A stretch of 61,272 nt of DNA from Paracoccaceae bacterium. GTDB lineage: Bacteria > Pseudomonadota > Alphaproteobacteria > Rhodobacterales > Rhodobacteraceae. Location: the NCBI GenBank assembly GCA_026707935.1, contig JAPOVX010000207.1:12274-73545 (forward strand), read 5' to 3'. Of the stretch, positions 1 to 9,457 are shown piece by piece. Positions within the stretch are counted from its first letter, which is position 1. Each line of letters opens with the position of its first letter. The position numbers and the translations under genes were made by a program. Below the pieces are notes generated by a model. The model saw only the letters and a program-made list of their open reading frames with translations, had not been told where the DNA came from and did no database searches.

Positions 1-1
1 A

Positions 2-445
2 CTAAGCTATGGATTTGCAGTGCTCTGGGGGCGCAGGTACCTGGCCGACGTCGCGCCGGTCAAGTCCGCGACCTGCCAACTAATTTCATCGACTTTCGTC
101 ATCTCGGTCGTGGTCGCTGTCGTGGATCGTCCATGGACGCTGCCGTTGCCTGGAGCCGGGACCTGGCTCGCCTTGGGGGCTTTGGCGCTGTTCGGAACCG
201 CATTGGCATATATCGTCTTCTTCGAAATCCTTGTCCGGGCAGGAGGCAGCAATGCCATGCTGGTAACGCTACTGATTCCCGTTTCCGCGCTGCTGCTCGG
301 AAACCTGTTCCTTTCGGAGCCAATCTTCATCTTCGAGATTGGAGGGGCCGCAATCATTGGACTGGGATTGTTGTTCTTCGACGGCAGACTTCCTCACAGG
401 ATAATCCGCCTCGCAACTGACCGTACGAATATCCGCAATCATTGA
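2..445 (+). CDS. EamA-family (DMT) transporter, C-terminal part
   Basis: The reading frame is open to the left edge of the window, so the gene starts upstream; a GTG at 20 is only an internal codon. What remains is the second half of a drug/metabolite-type exporter of the inner membrane: a tryptophan- and arginine-rich entry segment followed by hydrophobic helices near residues 25-40, 50-75, 80-100 and 105-120, and a short basic tail. The end of the penultimate helix carries the P-V-x-A-L-L-L-G pattern usual for EamA domains. The substrate cannot be told. It is separated by about 600 bp from uvrB and is probably unrelated to it. Confidence 0.85.
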   Translation, partial: LSYGFAVLWGRRYLADVAPVKSATCQLISSTFVISVVVAVVDRPWTLPLPGAGTWLALGALALFGTALAYIVFFEILVRAGGSNAMLVTLLIPVSALLLGNLFLSEPIFIFEIGGAAIIGLGLLFFDGRLPHRIIRLATDRTNIRNH

Positions 446-1042
446 ATTTGTAAGGAAAGGTTCACTTCGATCAGGGCCTCGCGTTTGCCGGTCGGGAAGG
501 GCATTGCCAGTCATGCTTGGCAGTATTGCACAGAGTATTCATAGCTTCGACTTGGCGCTCCCGTCTGGGTTCGAAAGCTTGCGTCTCCGCAGCAAGGCGG
601 TCTCGCGTGCGGACTTTACCAACTGGCTGAACCCGCGAACTGCGTTCCCGCGAAGGCAATCTGCGTGGTATCGGCGTTTCTTTCCATGATCGGGCGAGCG
701 GCTTTTGTACGCGGTCGGAATTGCGTTCGGCGTCTTGGGCCGAATGGCTACCCATTTTGGACAGGATTTGTTGACAAGCGAATGGTTCTATAGCGGTTGG
801 GAGTCCTGGCAATATGTTCTGGCAGACCAGAATCCTGCATCAATATTTGGTCCGGCCTCACGCATCTTCTTTTAAACTCCGGAATCAGGGCCTGCTCAAA
901 TCACCTTTGCGGGCGATGGTCCGGACGGGTACAATCTGGAGGAGTCTCGCCAGAGTTCCGCCCCCCGGGCATTCTTGCGTTTTGTGCTGAATTGCCCGTC
1001 CGGGGCGCGACCTGCCGGGCGTATCAGGTGAAGGGAAAAAAG
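446..1042. other. Intergenic stretch before uvrB, no gene recognised
   Basis: About 600 bases. Short open frames exist on both strands, but none has a recognisable motif or a good ribosome binding site. The uvrB frame itself stays open back to 797; the extra residues are low-complexity and unlike any UvrB N-terminus, so I treat them as untranslated. The uvrB promoter should lie here; I cannot point to convincing -35/-10 boxes. Confidence 0.5.
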
Positions 1043-3163
1043 GTGGAATCGGGTTTCGACACAACTCCCGGAGACGTCAAGGAAAGTGAAGCAACTGGCC
1101 GGCCAAAACTTGAGGGCGGCCGGAAGATCGTCATGCATACGACGTTCAAGGCCGCCGGCGATCAGCCGACGGCCATTCGGGAACTCGTTGAGGGCATCGA
1201 CACAGGTGAGCGAAACCAGGTGCTGCTGGGCGCAACCGGCACCGGCAAGACGTTCACCATGGCCAAGGTAATCGCAACCACGCAAAGACCTGCGCTGATT
1301 CTTGCGCCCAACAAGACACTTGCTGCCCAGCTGTATGGAGAATTCTCGTCGTTCTTTCCGGACAACGCCGTCGAGTACTTCGTCAGTTACTATGACTACT
1401 ACCAACCGGAAGCATATGTTCCGAGGACCGATACCTATATCGAAAAGGAAGCCCAGATAAACGACAGGATCGACCGGTTGCGCCACTCGGCGACCCGATC
1501 GCTGCTCGAACGGGACGACGTGATCATCGTTGCCTCCGTTAGCTGCATATACGGAATCGGTGCGCTCCAGACATATGGAGCGATGGTCCAGGATCTTGAG
1601 ACCGGCAGGAGTTACATCCTCAAGCAAGTCCTGGCGCGCCTCGTCAGTCAGCAGTATCGGCGCAATGACACCGCGTTTCAGAGGGGTACCTTCAGGGTCC
1701 GCGGGGATTCGCTCGAAATCTGGCCGGCGCACCTCGAGGACAGGGCCTGGCGGTTGTCTTTTTTCGGAGATGAACTCGAAAAGATCACCGAATTTGACAC
1801 CCTGACCGGCGAACGCACCGACGTTCTGGAAAATATCCGTGTCTACGCGAATTCCCACTACGTGACCCCGAGGCCAACCCTTCAGCAGGCCGTCAAGGCA
1901 ATCAAGGTGGAACTGTCTCAACGCCTGAAACAGCTAGAGTCCGAACGGCTCCTGCTTGAAGCGCAGAGACTCGAACAGCGAACGAACTTCGACCTGGAAA
2001 TGATCGAGACGACAGGAAGTTGTTCCGGAATCGAAAACTATTCCAGGTACCTGACCGGCCGGGCGCCGGGTGAACCACCGCCGACGCTTTTCGAGTACAT
2101 TCCGGACAATGCCCTGGTATTCGTCGACGAGAGTCATGTCTGTGTCCCGCAACTCAACGGCATGTACAGGGGGGATTTTCGCCGAAAATCTACGCTGGCG
2201 AAACATGGCTTCCGGCTGCCGAGTTGTGTCGACAACCGCCCCCTGAAATTCGGCGAATGGGATGCAATGCGCCCGAGAACGGTGTTTGTATCGGCAACGC
2301 CGGGGGCATGGGAACTGGAACAGACAGAAGGCGTGTTCGCCGAACAGGTGATCAGGCCCACCGGGCTCGTTGACCCCGGCGTCAGTATCCGGCCGGTCGA
2401 ATCCCAGGTTGACGACCTGCTGTCCGAAGTTCGGGAGGTCGCCAGAAGGGGAGCCCGGACTCTCGTCACCACCCTGACGAAACGCATGGCAGAAGACCTG
2501 ACCGAGTACCTGTTCGAACAGGGCATCAGGGTTCGTTACATGCATTCGGACGTCGACACGCTTGAGCGGGTCGAGATCCTCCGTGACCTCCGGCTCGGTG
2601 CCTTCGATGTTCTGGTGGGCATAAACCTGCTGCGCGAAGGTCTCGATATTCCCGAATGCGAACTGGTCGCCATCCTGGACGCGGACAAGGAGGGATTCCT
2701 CCGCTCCGAGGTATCCCTGATCCAGACGATCGGCCGGGCGGCAAGAAATGCCGAAGGGCGTGTCATCATGTACGCCGATAGGAAAACGGGTTCCATGGAG
2801 CGCGCAATCGAGGAGACCGAACGCCGGCGGAACAAACAGCACGAGTACAACATCCGGAACAACATAACGCCGGAAACAATTCGGAGAAACGTCGGTGACG
2901 CGCTGGCCGGTCTGTTCGAGGCCGATACGGATCAGGTCAGGATTACGGCATCAATAGAGGCTCCGATGGTGGGCTCGAACCTGGAAGTCCATCTTGAGGC
3001 CCTGCGGCAGCAGATGCTGAAAAAGGCGGAAGACCTCGAGTTCGAAGAAGCGGCGCGAATTCGTGACGAAATCAAACGCCTGGAGACAACCGACATGATG
3101 ATTGCCGACGATCCGTTCGCGCGCCAGTCAGTTATCGATGCCGAAGTCAACGCCTTGACATGA
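1043..3163 (+). CDS. uvrB: Excinuclease ABC subunit UvrB
   Basis: DNA damage-recognition helicase of nucleotide excision repair, working with UvrA and UvrC in the cytoplasm. The frame shows the UvrB hallmarks in order: the [11 protein letters not shown] entry motif, a P-loop GATGTGKT, the beta-hairpin region with [12 protein letters not shown], the DESH Walker B box, the SATPG motif, the C-terminal helicase motif QTIGRAARN, and a terminal UVR motif (about the last 50 residues, [12 protein letters not shown]) that contacts UvrC. I chose GTG at 1043 because AAGGGA at 1032-1037 precedes it at a usual distance, giving 706 residues. GTG 1028 or ATG 1133 are alternatives. It looks complete and monocistronic. 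Confidence 0.97.
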   Translation: MESGFDTTPGDVKESEATGRPKLEGGRKIVMHTTFKAAGDQPTAIRELVEGIDTGERNQVLLGATGTGKTFTMAKVIATTQRPALILAPNKTLAAQLYGEFSSFFPDNAVEYFVSYYDYYQPEAYVPRTDTYIEKEAQINDRIDRLRHSATRSLLERDDVIIVASVSCIYGIGALQTYGAMVQDLETGRSYILKQVLARLVSQQYRRNDTAFQRGTFRVRGDSLEIWPAHLEDRAWRLSFFGDELEKITEFDTLTGERTDVLENIRVYANSHYVTPRPTLQQAVKAIKVELSQRLKQLESERLLLEAQRLEQRTNFDLEMIETTGSCSGIENYSRYLTGRAPGEPPPTLFEYIPDNALVFVDESHVCVPQLNGMYRGDFRRKSTLAKHGFRLPSCVDNRPLKFGEWDAMRPRTVFVSATPGAWELEQTEGVFAEQVIRPTGLVDPGVSIRPVESQVDDLLSEVREVARRGARTLVTTLTKRMAEDLTEYLFEQGIRVRYMHSDVDTLERVEILRDLRLGAFDVLVGINLLREGLDIPECELVAILDADKEGFLRSEVSLIQTIGRAARNAEGRVIMYADRKTGSMERAIEETERRRNKQHEYNIRNNITPETIRRNVGDALAGLFEADTDQVRITASIEAPMVGSNLEVHLEALRQQMLKKAEDLEFEEAARIRDEIKRLETTDMMIADDPFARQSVIDAEVNALT

Positions 3164-3225
3164 GGCGATCGTTCGGCATCCCGCGTTCGTCCGCGCGGAC
3201 CGGAACGAAACCGGAAGGTACGCGA

Positions 3226-4416
3226 TCAGATCTTTTCCCACTTTCCATCGGATTCGTGTGAACGGACAGCGGCAGCAATGAAGCGAACGCCATCGGCACC
3301 ATCTTCGACAAGAGGCAAATCAAGCCAGCCCTCCGGAATTTCGCAACCGTCGCGCCTTGCGGCGACGGCAAGGGCGAATTCCGTGTAGAGATTGGCCCAG
3401 GCTTCGATCATTCCTTCCGGAAACCCGCGCGCGGTTCGAACAAGCCGTTCCGTTCTTGGCGAAACCCCGTGGCCATGTCCCCGGCTAATGATCCTGTCGG
3501 GTTCACCGAAGCGGCAGAGCTTGATTTGCTCGCATTTTTCCATGTCCCATTCGAGACCGGCGTCAATGCCGAATACCCTCAGGCGCAGTCCCCCCCGGTT
3601 GCCGGGAGCCAGGCGTGTGGCCATGAGCGTGCCAGGAACCGAACCGGCGTATCGGGTTGCCATGAATACCGTGTCTTCAAGCGTTTGCGGTGCGCCGCAG
3701 ACGTGGAAATCGGCCCTGACGTGGCTCAAGGGCAGGCCAGAGACGAAACTGGCCAGATGTGCGGCATGGGTGCCGATGTCACCCGTGCAGCCGGAAGGTC
3801 CCGAGCACGTCGGATCAAGCCGCCATTTGACGTGCGGAGCCTCCGCGAATCCTTCGGGAATCATCCAGTCCTGCATGAATTCAACATGAATCTGCTGAAT
3901 CCGGCCAAGAGCGCCGGAGAAGACGATTTCGCGGGCTTGCCGGACCATTGGATAGCAGGACATGACATAGCATACGCCGAGTACGCAGCCCGACGACTTC
4001 GTGAGTTCGACCAGGTCTTCCGCTTCCGCAATCGAAATGGTGAGTGGTTTCTCGCAGAGGACGTCGATTCCTGATTTCAGGAATGTACGTGCCGCAGCGT
4101 GGTGGAGATGGTTCGGGGTGGTGACCATGACTGCGTCGACTCCGTCGGGTCGCCGGGCCTCGGCCACGGCCATCTCTTCGAACGAGACGTACGAGCGATC
4201 GGGATGAAGGTACGAACTTACACCGCGCGCATGTGCCTGCTCCGGGTCCGACGAGAGTGCACCGGCGACGACATCCCATCGGTCACTGAGACGCGCCGCG
4301 TTCGCTTGCGTGCCGGCGATGCGCCCTCCTCCGACAACGCCGAGCCGCAATCGACGCGAAAGACGCGGAAACGGGCCATCAGGGTCCCATTCGGAAGGAA
4401 GCAGTCTCTCGGCCAT
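3226..4416 (-). CDS. Gfo/Idh/MocA-family oxidoreductase
   Basis: Cytoplasmic NAD(P)-dependent sugar or polyol dehydrogenase of 396 residues. The Rossmann fold begins near residue 24 with L-G-V-V-G-G-G-R-I-A-G, and the family motif CEKPL lies near residue 120, where the lysine is the usual catalytic residue. The C-terminal half is the alpha/beta substrate domain. The start ATG at 4416 has GAGGAG six bases upstream. It is the last gene of a minus-strand set with an unknown protein, a TIM-barrel isomerase and a hydroxyacid dehydrogenase, which suggests oxidation of a sugar or inositol-type compound. The exact substrate is unknown. Confidence 0.9.
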   Translation of the reverse strand: MAERLLPSEWDPDGPFPRLSRRLRLGVVGGGRIAGTQANAARLSDRWDVVAGALSSDPEQAHARGVSSYLHPDRSYVSFEEMAVAEARRPDGVDAVMVTTPNHLHHAAARTFLKSGIDVLCEKPLTISIAEAEDLVELTKSSGCVLGVCYVMSCYPMVRQAREIVFSGALGRIQQIHVEFMQDWMIPEGFAEAPHVKWRLDPTCSGPSGCTGDIGTHAAHLASFVSGLPLSHVRADFHVCGAPQTLEDTVFMATRYAGSVPGTLMATRLAPGNRGGLRLRVFGIDAGLEWDMEKCEQIKLCRFGEPDRIISRGHGHGVSPRTERLVRTARGFPEGMIEAWANLYTEFALAVAARRDGCEIPEGWLDLPLVEDGADGVRFIAAAVRSHESDGKWEKI

Positions 4417-4425
4417 GTGTACTCC

Positions 4426-5082
4426 TCAGGTCGGGGGTGTCGCACCCTCCGGCAACATCTCGACTGCGAGAAAGATCGATGGTGTGATTGTCTCGTATTG
4501 ATGCCAGGGGTAGTTGCCGTGTTCATCGTACATCGGGCGGTGAGTTGCGCCTGGCGCCATCGGCTCTTCCAGGAAAAGAGTTGACGGATCGTTTTCTCGG
4601 CACTGCTGCATCTTGCCGATTCCGACGACCTGCGTGTGGACCTCACGGAACCCGGGAACGCGACAGAATGCATGATCGCGATGCAAGCCCACGTTGAGGG
4701 GAACCGAACCGGAATGGTACATCGTAAACCCGAAACGGCCTTTCCAGATCTTGGGTGACATATAGTGGGCGACTCCGCGCAACCGTTCTTCCTTCCTGAC
4801 ATCGAACGCCGATGGCCATGCCGCCCTCACTTTCCTGAACAATGCGTCTTCGTCAGGGTAATCGGCGAATTTTTCGATGATGACCGCGTGGGAAACGTTC
4901 CGGATCCCGGTGTTGGTCACGATAGCCGATTGTAGCGATCCCAGTGACTGGTTCCTGATTCCCACGGGTGTTTCGGACAGATTCAGGAGGATGACCTTTC
5001 CCGCCAACTCGAATTCCAACTCGTCGGAGATCAGGCGAAGACCGAAGAACGGCTCGGCAAGGTCGAGGACTTGAACAGACAT
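4426..5082 (-). CDS. Conserved-looking protein of unknown function, cupin-like
   Basis: 218 residues from ATG 5082. I do not recognise the family. The protein has beta-strand-like alternation, several histidines (for example H-x-D-H near the middle and H-G-N-Y-P-W-H-Q-Y near the C-terminus) and no membrane segment or signal peptide. This fits a cupin-like metal or sugar-binding fold, as in sugar isomerases and ureidoglycolate-lyase-like proteins, but that is an inference. It ends 9 bp before the Gfo/Idh/MocA start and follows the isomerase by about 420 bp. The upstream sequence is purine-rich without a clear Shine-Dalgarno box. The frame is open further upstream, but those residues are arginine-rich and unlikely to be translated. 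Confidence 0.7.
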   Translation of the reverse strand: MSVQVLDLAEPFFGLRLISDELEFELAGKVILLNLSETPVGIRNQSLGSLQSAIVTNTGIRNVSHAVIIEKFADYPDEDALFRKVRAAWPSAFDVRKEERLRGVAHYMSPKIWKGRFGFTMYHSGSVPLNVGLHRDHAFCRVPGFREVHTQVVGIGKMQQCRENDPSTLFLEEPMAPGATHRPMYDEHGNYPWHQYETITPSIFLAVEMLPEGATPPT

Positions 5083-5502
5083 GTTTACGGTTTTCGCTTT
5101 CCGGAAATCTTTCTGGCGATGGCCCAGGTCATGCGCAATGGAAAAGTGAAACGTCCGAACAACCCCTCGCGCGCGATGACAGTGACCATTTCGTGGGATC
5201 GCAGAGGTAAATCGTTCTCTTGCCAATCGCGCGACGGACGGTTGCGGCGAGTCGCGTGGAGCGGATCCGGCCGGCCGAGGCAACGCGCGTCCCGATTGAA
5301 TCCATCGGTGTTTCCCTCTCCTCAAGGTCATGCCCGTGGTGAGAAATGTTCAAGGCTTGACGGCTGTCCGTTGTGCGGGTGTTGGTAATCGCCGGGCCGG
5401 TAACGCGATCAATCGGGGGGATGACCGTTCCCGCTTCCGAGCCGACCAGCTTCGAACACGGGCGAGTTGGCACGAACACGGGCTGCCGGGCTCCCCGTGA
5501 AT
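5083..5502. other. 420-bp gap inside the sugar operon
   Basis: Lies between the isomerase and the unknown cupin-like gene on the minus strand. Open frames cross it, but their composition is non-coding in look (many Arg, Ser and Pro, no motif). I see no RNA gene and no clear terminator. The gap is larger than others in the operon, so a separate promoter for the two downstream genes is possible. Confidence 0.4.
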
Positions 5503-6366
5503 TCATCCGAAGATCGACTTGAAGCGATCGATGCAGAGCCGGAATCCGGCTTCGAAATCACCATTCCCGGGATGATAGACGCTTTCCAGACTGATCACCC
5601 CGTCGTATTCATCTTCCCGAAGTGCTTCGGCGATCGGCTCGAACTGGTCTGCAAGCTGACCTTCACCCAGTCGTCGCACCTCGAGAGTCGCACGTGGCGT
5701 GTCCACCTGGACATCCTTGACATGGACATGCCCCAGGTATCCGCCGCGCACTTCTTCGTAACCTTCCGGCCAGGCACGTTCATGACACCAGCAGTTGTTG
5801 GCGGGGTCCCAAAGGACCTTGAGCACGTCCCCGGCATCCAGGTCATCAATCAGTTTCCGGGCCGTGTAATTCGAGTTGACCATCGTACCATTTCCGGTCT
5901 CGACGACCAGCACCGTGCCCGAATCCCGCGCCAGGTCGCAGGCGGGCGCGATCAACGGTAGCGTCTTCTCCCAGGCGCCATGGGCGACATTCCACTTCTC
6001 GGCGCCGTTCCGGCCCCAGAGGATTTGTTCCTTCTTGTTGGTCATGATTCGAACAAGGGGGCTGCCAACCCGGTGCGCCATGTCGATGACGCGTTTCAGC
6101 GCATCCATGTGTCTCGTGTGTTCTTCATCTCCCGGGACATTGGCCGTTGTCAGACCGGCGAAGACATGCCGTGAGAGGCAGCTGACCGGTTTGCCGCGAT
6201 CGCGCAGGAGGCGATCGATCTCGGAAATCTCGGCCGGTGAATGATCTCCAACTTCCTTTTCCCCGACGTATTGGAGCTCCGCGTACTCAAGCCCGAACTC
6301 ATCCATGACATTGACCGCATGCATGAGATCGCGGCTGATGCCGTCACAAATGACGCCGAGTTTCAT
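5503..6366 (-). CDS. Sugar phosphate isomerase/epimerase (AP-endonuclease-2-like TIM barrel)
   Basis: 287-residue cytoplasmic xylose-isomerase-like TIM barrel. It begins M-K-L-G-V-I-C-D-G-I. The metal-site residues of the family can be followed in order: Glu in V-V-E-T-G-N-G, Asp in W-D-P-A-N-N, His in H-V-H-V-K-D, and Glu in S-L-E-S near the C-terminus. Its ATG overlaps the stop of the upstream dehydrogenase (ATGA at 6363-6366), so the two are translationally coupled. In characterised relatives such enzymes interconvert ketoses, hydroxypyruvate-type compounds or inosose. Next to an LtnD-like dehydrogenase, a keto-tetronate or related sugar acid is a reasonable guess. Confidence 0.9.
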   Translation of the reverse strand: MKLGVICDGISRDLMHAVNVMDEFGLEYAELQYVGEKEVGDHSPAEISEIDRLLRDRGKPVSCLSRHVFAGLTTANVPGDEEHTRHMDALKRVIDMAHRVGSPLVRIMTNKKEQILWGRNGAEKWNVAHGAWEKTLPLIAPACDLARDSGTVLVVETGNGTMVNSNYTARKLIDDLDAGDVLKVLWDPANNCWCHERAWPEGYEEVRGGYLGHVHVKDVQVDTPRATLEVRRLGEGQLADQFEPIAEALREDEYDGVISLESVYHPGNGDFEAGFRLCIDRFKSIFG

Positions 6367-7265
6367 CGGGAACGCTTCCTGTGGAGTTCCACGCCGACGA
6401 TGTCCTCGATGACTTTCGTGCATGCCCAATTGTCGCCATCGGGAAACCTGCTCTTTCCGGCGTGAAAGATCTGCATGGCCGTCGCCGCCATGTACATCGG
6501 AACTTCCAGCTCCTCCGCAAGATCGAGCGAGATGGTGAGATCCTTGTGCATGGTGCCGATGCCGCTGCCGGAATTTTCAAATTTTCGGTCAATGATCGCT
6601 TCAAGGGCAGTCGTCCCGCATGCGCAACCGGCGGCGGACGTGGAAAAAACCTTGAGCAGGGCTTCTCCTTCGACCCCTGCCTTCGCAGCCAATACGGAGG
6701 CCTCGAACGTGGCGGAAAAGATCGACCCGATCAGTGTCTGCAGGCAGGCCTTGACCGTCTGACCCATGCCGGGTTCGGTGCCGACACGATGAATGTCTGC
6801 TGAAACCGCCCGCATGAAAGGCTCAAACCTGTCCAGCACCTTGTCGGGTGCAGACGCCATCAAGGTCAGGGTTCCGCCCTGCGCTCCAGGGAATCCGCCC
6901 GATACGGGACTGTCGATCAGGTGCACGTCCGTATCTTCGAGAGCTTCGCCGATTTCCCGGGCCTCGCGCGGCTTTATGGTCGCGGTCAAGATCACTGCCC
7001 CGCCCGGAGGCATACTGGCGGCCACGCCGTCCTTGCCTAGGATCACGGCCTTGGCCTGATCTCCATTCATAACCATGACAAAAACCGCATCGGCGTTCGC
7101 ACCGACCTGGCCGGCGGATCGGGCGGCCAAGCCACCCATATCCACAAAGGCGTCCATTCGGACCGGGCTGATGTCCAGCCCTGTGGTTTCGAACCCGCTT
7201 GCGATCAGGTTTTTGGCCAAACCGCTGCCCATGTCGCCCAGTCCAATCACGCCCGCTCGTTTCAT
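6363..7265 (-). CDS. NAD(P)-dependent 2-hydroxyacid dehydrogenase, 3-hydroxyisobutyrate / L-threonate dehydrogenase type
   Basis: 300 residues, two-domain beta-hydroxyacid dehydrogenase. The N-terminal Rossmann motif is G8-L-G-D-M-G13, the substrate loop is D-S-P-V-S-G-G at 118-124, and the catalytic lysine is K172 in G-Q-T-V-K. Members act on 3-hydroxyisobutyrate, tartronate semialdehyde, D-glycerate or L-threonate. The pairing with a TIM-barrel isomerase is typical of the L-threonate (LtnD/OtnI-like) or glyoxylate branches. ATG 7265 is chosen because AAGGGA precedes it at a normal distance; the open frame further upstream is not convincing. First gene of the operon running down to 3226. Confidence 0.88.
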   Translation of the reverse strand: MKRAGVIGLGDMGSGLAKNLIASGFETTGLDISPVRMDAFVDMGGLAARSAGQVGANADAVFVMVMNGDQAKAVILGKDGVAASMPPGGAVILTATIKPREAREIGEALEDTDVHLIDSPVSGGFPGAQGGTLTLMASAPDKVLDRFEPFMRAVSADIHRVGTEPGMGQTVKACLQTLIGSIFSATFEASVLAAKAGVEGEALLKVFSTSAAGCACGTTALEAIIDRKFENSGSGIGTMHKDLTISLDLAEELEVPMYMAATAMQIFHAGKSRFPDGDNWACTKVIEDIVGVELHRKRSR

Positions 7266-7415
7266 TTGAAATCCCTTGTTCACCATCGACCGGCCAGTTC
7301 GTTGGCGTTCCATGATCAGGAAACGCTTGCGATACGGGACCATTCGCCAGGGTGGCGATTGGTTCAACCGAAGTGCTTCGTGAACTGATGTTCAGTCATC
7401 CATGAGTTGAACTCA

Positions 7416-7600
7416 TTATCCGAAGAACGCCTGCGGCGTCCACATGACCTGGTGCGGAAACAGGCAAATGAGCGCCAGGAAGGCACCATTAGCCACGAGA
7501 AACGGAGCGATATCCACGAAGGTCCGACACACGCACGCGCGGAAAACGACCATCCCGTTCAGGCGAAAGCCGACAAATGGAATACGGGCATCCGCTGAAT
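7416..7600 (-). pseudogene. Remnant of a TRAP transporter large permease (DctM) C-terminus
   Basis: Reading the minus strand up to the stop at 7416-7418 gives a peptide that ends like a TRAP DctM subunit. It has P-F-V-G-F near the start, a basic linker, then a hydrophobic helix I-A-P-F-L-V-A-N-G-A-F-L-A-L-I followed by C-L-F-P-H-Q-V-M-W-T-P-Q-A-F-F-G. The intact DctM at 39712-41073 ends with the same layout (P-P-V-G-I-N, helix, L-I-L-F-P-Q-I-A-L-F). No start codon gives a full protein and the rest of the gene is missing. It sits 150 bp upstream of the sugar-acid operon, as a TRAP transporter for that operon would. Assigned by pattern only. Confidence 0.55.
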
Positions 7601-8374
7601 GCCCCGAGACAGTCAGGACGCTAGGACGGATTGCGGGAATTCCAAACGGGAAACCTGCCGGTTCCTTGTGCCGGTACGAGGTATTATTTGGACGTCGTGT
7701 CCATTCCCTTGCCTCAACCGGGAATACACCCCGGGAACGTTGTCGGAGTATTTTGGGGGGCAGGCGCTGTCACTTGCGCTGCGCCTGCCAACGTCCCCGT
7801 TTCCATGTCCGGTACAGGGCTCGGCTCTTCCGAAAACAGGCCATGAGGTCTAGGAACACCACGAAACTCATGGCCAGCAGATTCCGATGATTGAGGCTTT
7901 CGTGATGTCCGGCGGGCATGCCCTCGTGGGCCTGACTTTGCAGGTCTTTACGTCCTGGACCTCGATCATGCCTGTTGGATTGCCGACCTTCGCTGCATCA
8001 CGTGCTGGAAACGACCCCGCATGCGCGCCCTGCCGGAGATTTCCCGGACCACCGGGTCTATTCCTGAACGGATCTAACCGAAATCCTTCTTCAGATTCAT
8101 CCACCCCAACATTGGCCATCACGCGGGACGTGGGACACCACACGTTACCCGAGGTGCCCCATTTGCGTGCTCCCGGCCTTGCACGAAGTAATCAGTGGAG
8201 ATTGTCCTCCTGCCTATCTGTCACTATGGACAGCTTACCGGGAGATCACTCCTGCCGTTTTCCGACGGCGACCGGTCGACCGCTGTTTTGTTGAATGCGA
8301 ACCGCCGCCATGCGCACAGCCAACGACGGGCACTGTGCGCCATGCATTGAGCGGTGTGACGAAAGGAAATGAAT
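7601..8374. other. Gene-free stretch between the sugar operon and the Rieske gene
   Basis: About 770 bases. Several short open frames occur on both strands, but none has a recognisable motif. Given the permease remnant at its left end this is probably eroded coding sequence. The promoter of the Rieske gene should be near the right end. Confidence 0.45.
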
Positions 8375-8692
8375 ATGGCCAACTGGGTGAGGGCATGCGC
8401 TTGCGACGACGTGGAAACCGAAGACCTGATCCGCTTTGACCACGATACCGGTTCCTACGCCATTTACCGCAGCCCCGACGACGAATTCTATTGCACCGAT
8501 GGTCACTGCACCCATGAGCAGGTTCATCTGTCGAATGGCCTTGTCATGGACAACATCATCGAGTGTCCCGGACACAACGGGCAGTTCGATTACCGGACCG
8601 GGGAAGCCAAGCGTTCGCCTGCCTGCGTTGACCTGAAGACCTACGAGGTCGAGGTCCGGAGCGGCGATGTCTACATCAATGTTGGCGACTGA
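8375..8692 (+). CDS. Rieske 2Fe-2S ferredoxin, MocE-like
   Basis: 105-residue soluble electron carrier. The cluster ligands are visible: C45-T-H47 and C64-P-G-H67, 16 residues apart, followed by F-D-Y-R-T-G-E as in ferredoxin components of ring-hydroxylating or MocE-type oxygenases. AAAGGA at 8362-8367 serves ATG 8375 best; ATG 8369 would add two residues. No oxygenase or reductase gene is adjacent, so its partner is unknown. The next gene, on the other strand, encodes a MaoC-type hydratase. Confidence 0.93.
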   Translation: MANWVRACACDDVETEDLIRFDHDTGSYAIYRSPDDEFYCTDGHCTHEQVHLSNGLVMDNIIECPGHNGQFDYRTGEAKRSPACVDLKTYEVEVRSGDVYINVGD

Positions 8693-8750
8693 TCACGCGT
8701 GATGCAGTGCCCTCCGTGTCCTGAACCGAATCCGGACGCCAGAATCGAAT

Positions 8751-9239
8751 TCAGGTTGCTCGCTCGAACAACCCCAGTATCAGCCAGTCCGCGACCAGTG
8801 CAGGCTTCTGCCGGTCCTTGATTTCGACCTCCAGCCCAAGGGTTCGGAGAAGGCCGTTCCGTTGATGGATCCGCACGGATTTCAGGCAGAAACGACCGCG
8901 GACCAGATCGCCAGAATGGACGGGGTTGATGAATCTCACCTTGTCCAGGCCGTAGTTCAGACCTGCAATCTGGCCTGGAACCGGTTCGAGGGCCTCACGG
9001 GACAAGCGACTCGTTAAAGACAGCGTCAGGAAACCGTGTGCGATGGTGCCGGAATATGGGGAGTAGCGCCTTGCCTTGACAGGGTCGACATGAATGTACT
9101 GGTGATCGTCGGTCGACTCGGCGAAAAGATCGATCATGTCCTGGTCAACGCAGACCCACCCCGATGTTCCGATGGTCTGGCCGACCAATGGTTTCTGTGC
9201 GCGAAACGCCGCATCAACCCCGACAGATCCGGGATTCAT
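8751..9239 (-). CDS. MaoC-family (R)-enoyl-CoA hydratase/dehydratase
   Basis: 162 residues with a single hot-dog fold. The signature F-A-E-S-T-D-D-H-Q-Y-I-H-V-D-P contains the catalytic Asp and His of R-specific hydratases, followed by I-A-H-G-F-L-T-L-S-L. Expected activity is reversible hydration of a short or medium 2-enoyl-CoA, but several MaoC proteins act on other CoA esters. ATG 9239 follows a TTG at 9242; no strong Shine-Dalgarno box separates them. It lies just downstream of the formate dehydrogenase operon on the same strand (70 bp gap), probably without functional link. Confidence 0.9.
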   Translation of the reverse strand: MNPGSVGVDAAFRAQKPLVGQTIGTSGWVCVDQDMIDLFAESTDDHQYIHVDPVKARRYSPYSGTIAHGFLTLSLTSRLSREALEPVPGQIAGLNYGLDKVRFINPVHSGDLVRGRFCLKSVRIHQRNGLLRTLGLEVEIKDRQKPALVADWLILGLFERAT

Positions 9240-9308
9240 CAAATACTCAATGCTCGCGGAAAGTCATCTCCAACGCTCAAACAGGGTTGGACGTTTCCAG
9301 GGCACGCC

Positions 9309-9434
9309 CTAATCAAGGCGCACTGCATCGCCCGAGGTTCGATCTTCGGTTGAAAATCCCGAATATTCCAATGCGTAGTCCGCACCGATCGCGATGACAA
9401 AGACGGCGATGAAAGCAACAATCATCGTTTTCAT
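9309..9434 (-). CDS. 41-residue membrane peptide at the end of the formate dehydrogenase operon
   Basis: ATG 9434 is preceded by GAGAGGA at a normal distance and lies 24 bp after the fdhC stop. The peptide has a basic start (MKT), one hydrophobic helix over about residues 4-22 and a short polar tail ending G-D-A-V-R-L-D. I infer a single-pass inner-membrane peptide with the tail outside. Position and ribosome binding site argue for a real gene. From memory, similar peptides follow cytochrome b subunits of formate dehydrogenase in other Alphaproteobacteria; this was not searched. It could be a small accessory subunit of the FdhABC complex. Confidence 0.7.
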   Translation of the reverse strand: MKTMIVAFIAVFVIAIGADYALEYSGFSTEDRTSGDAVRLD

Positions 9435-9457
9435 TTGTACGTCCTCTCAGGAAAGGT

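Noticed and set aside
797-1042. N-terminal extension of UvrB
   Set aside because: The frame is open but the residues are unlike UvrB, and a GTG with a good Shine-Dalgarno box lies at 1043.
3185-3206. Terminator between the converging uvrB and Gfo/Idh/MocA genes
   Set aside because: gtccgcgcggac forms a stem, but there is no U-run on either strand, so it is not reported as a terminator.
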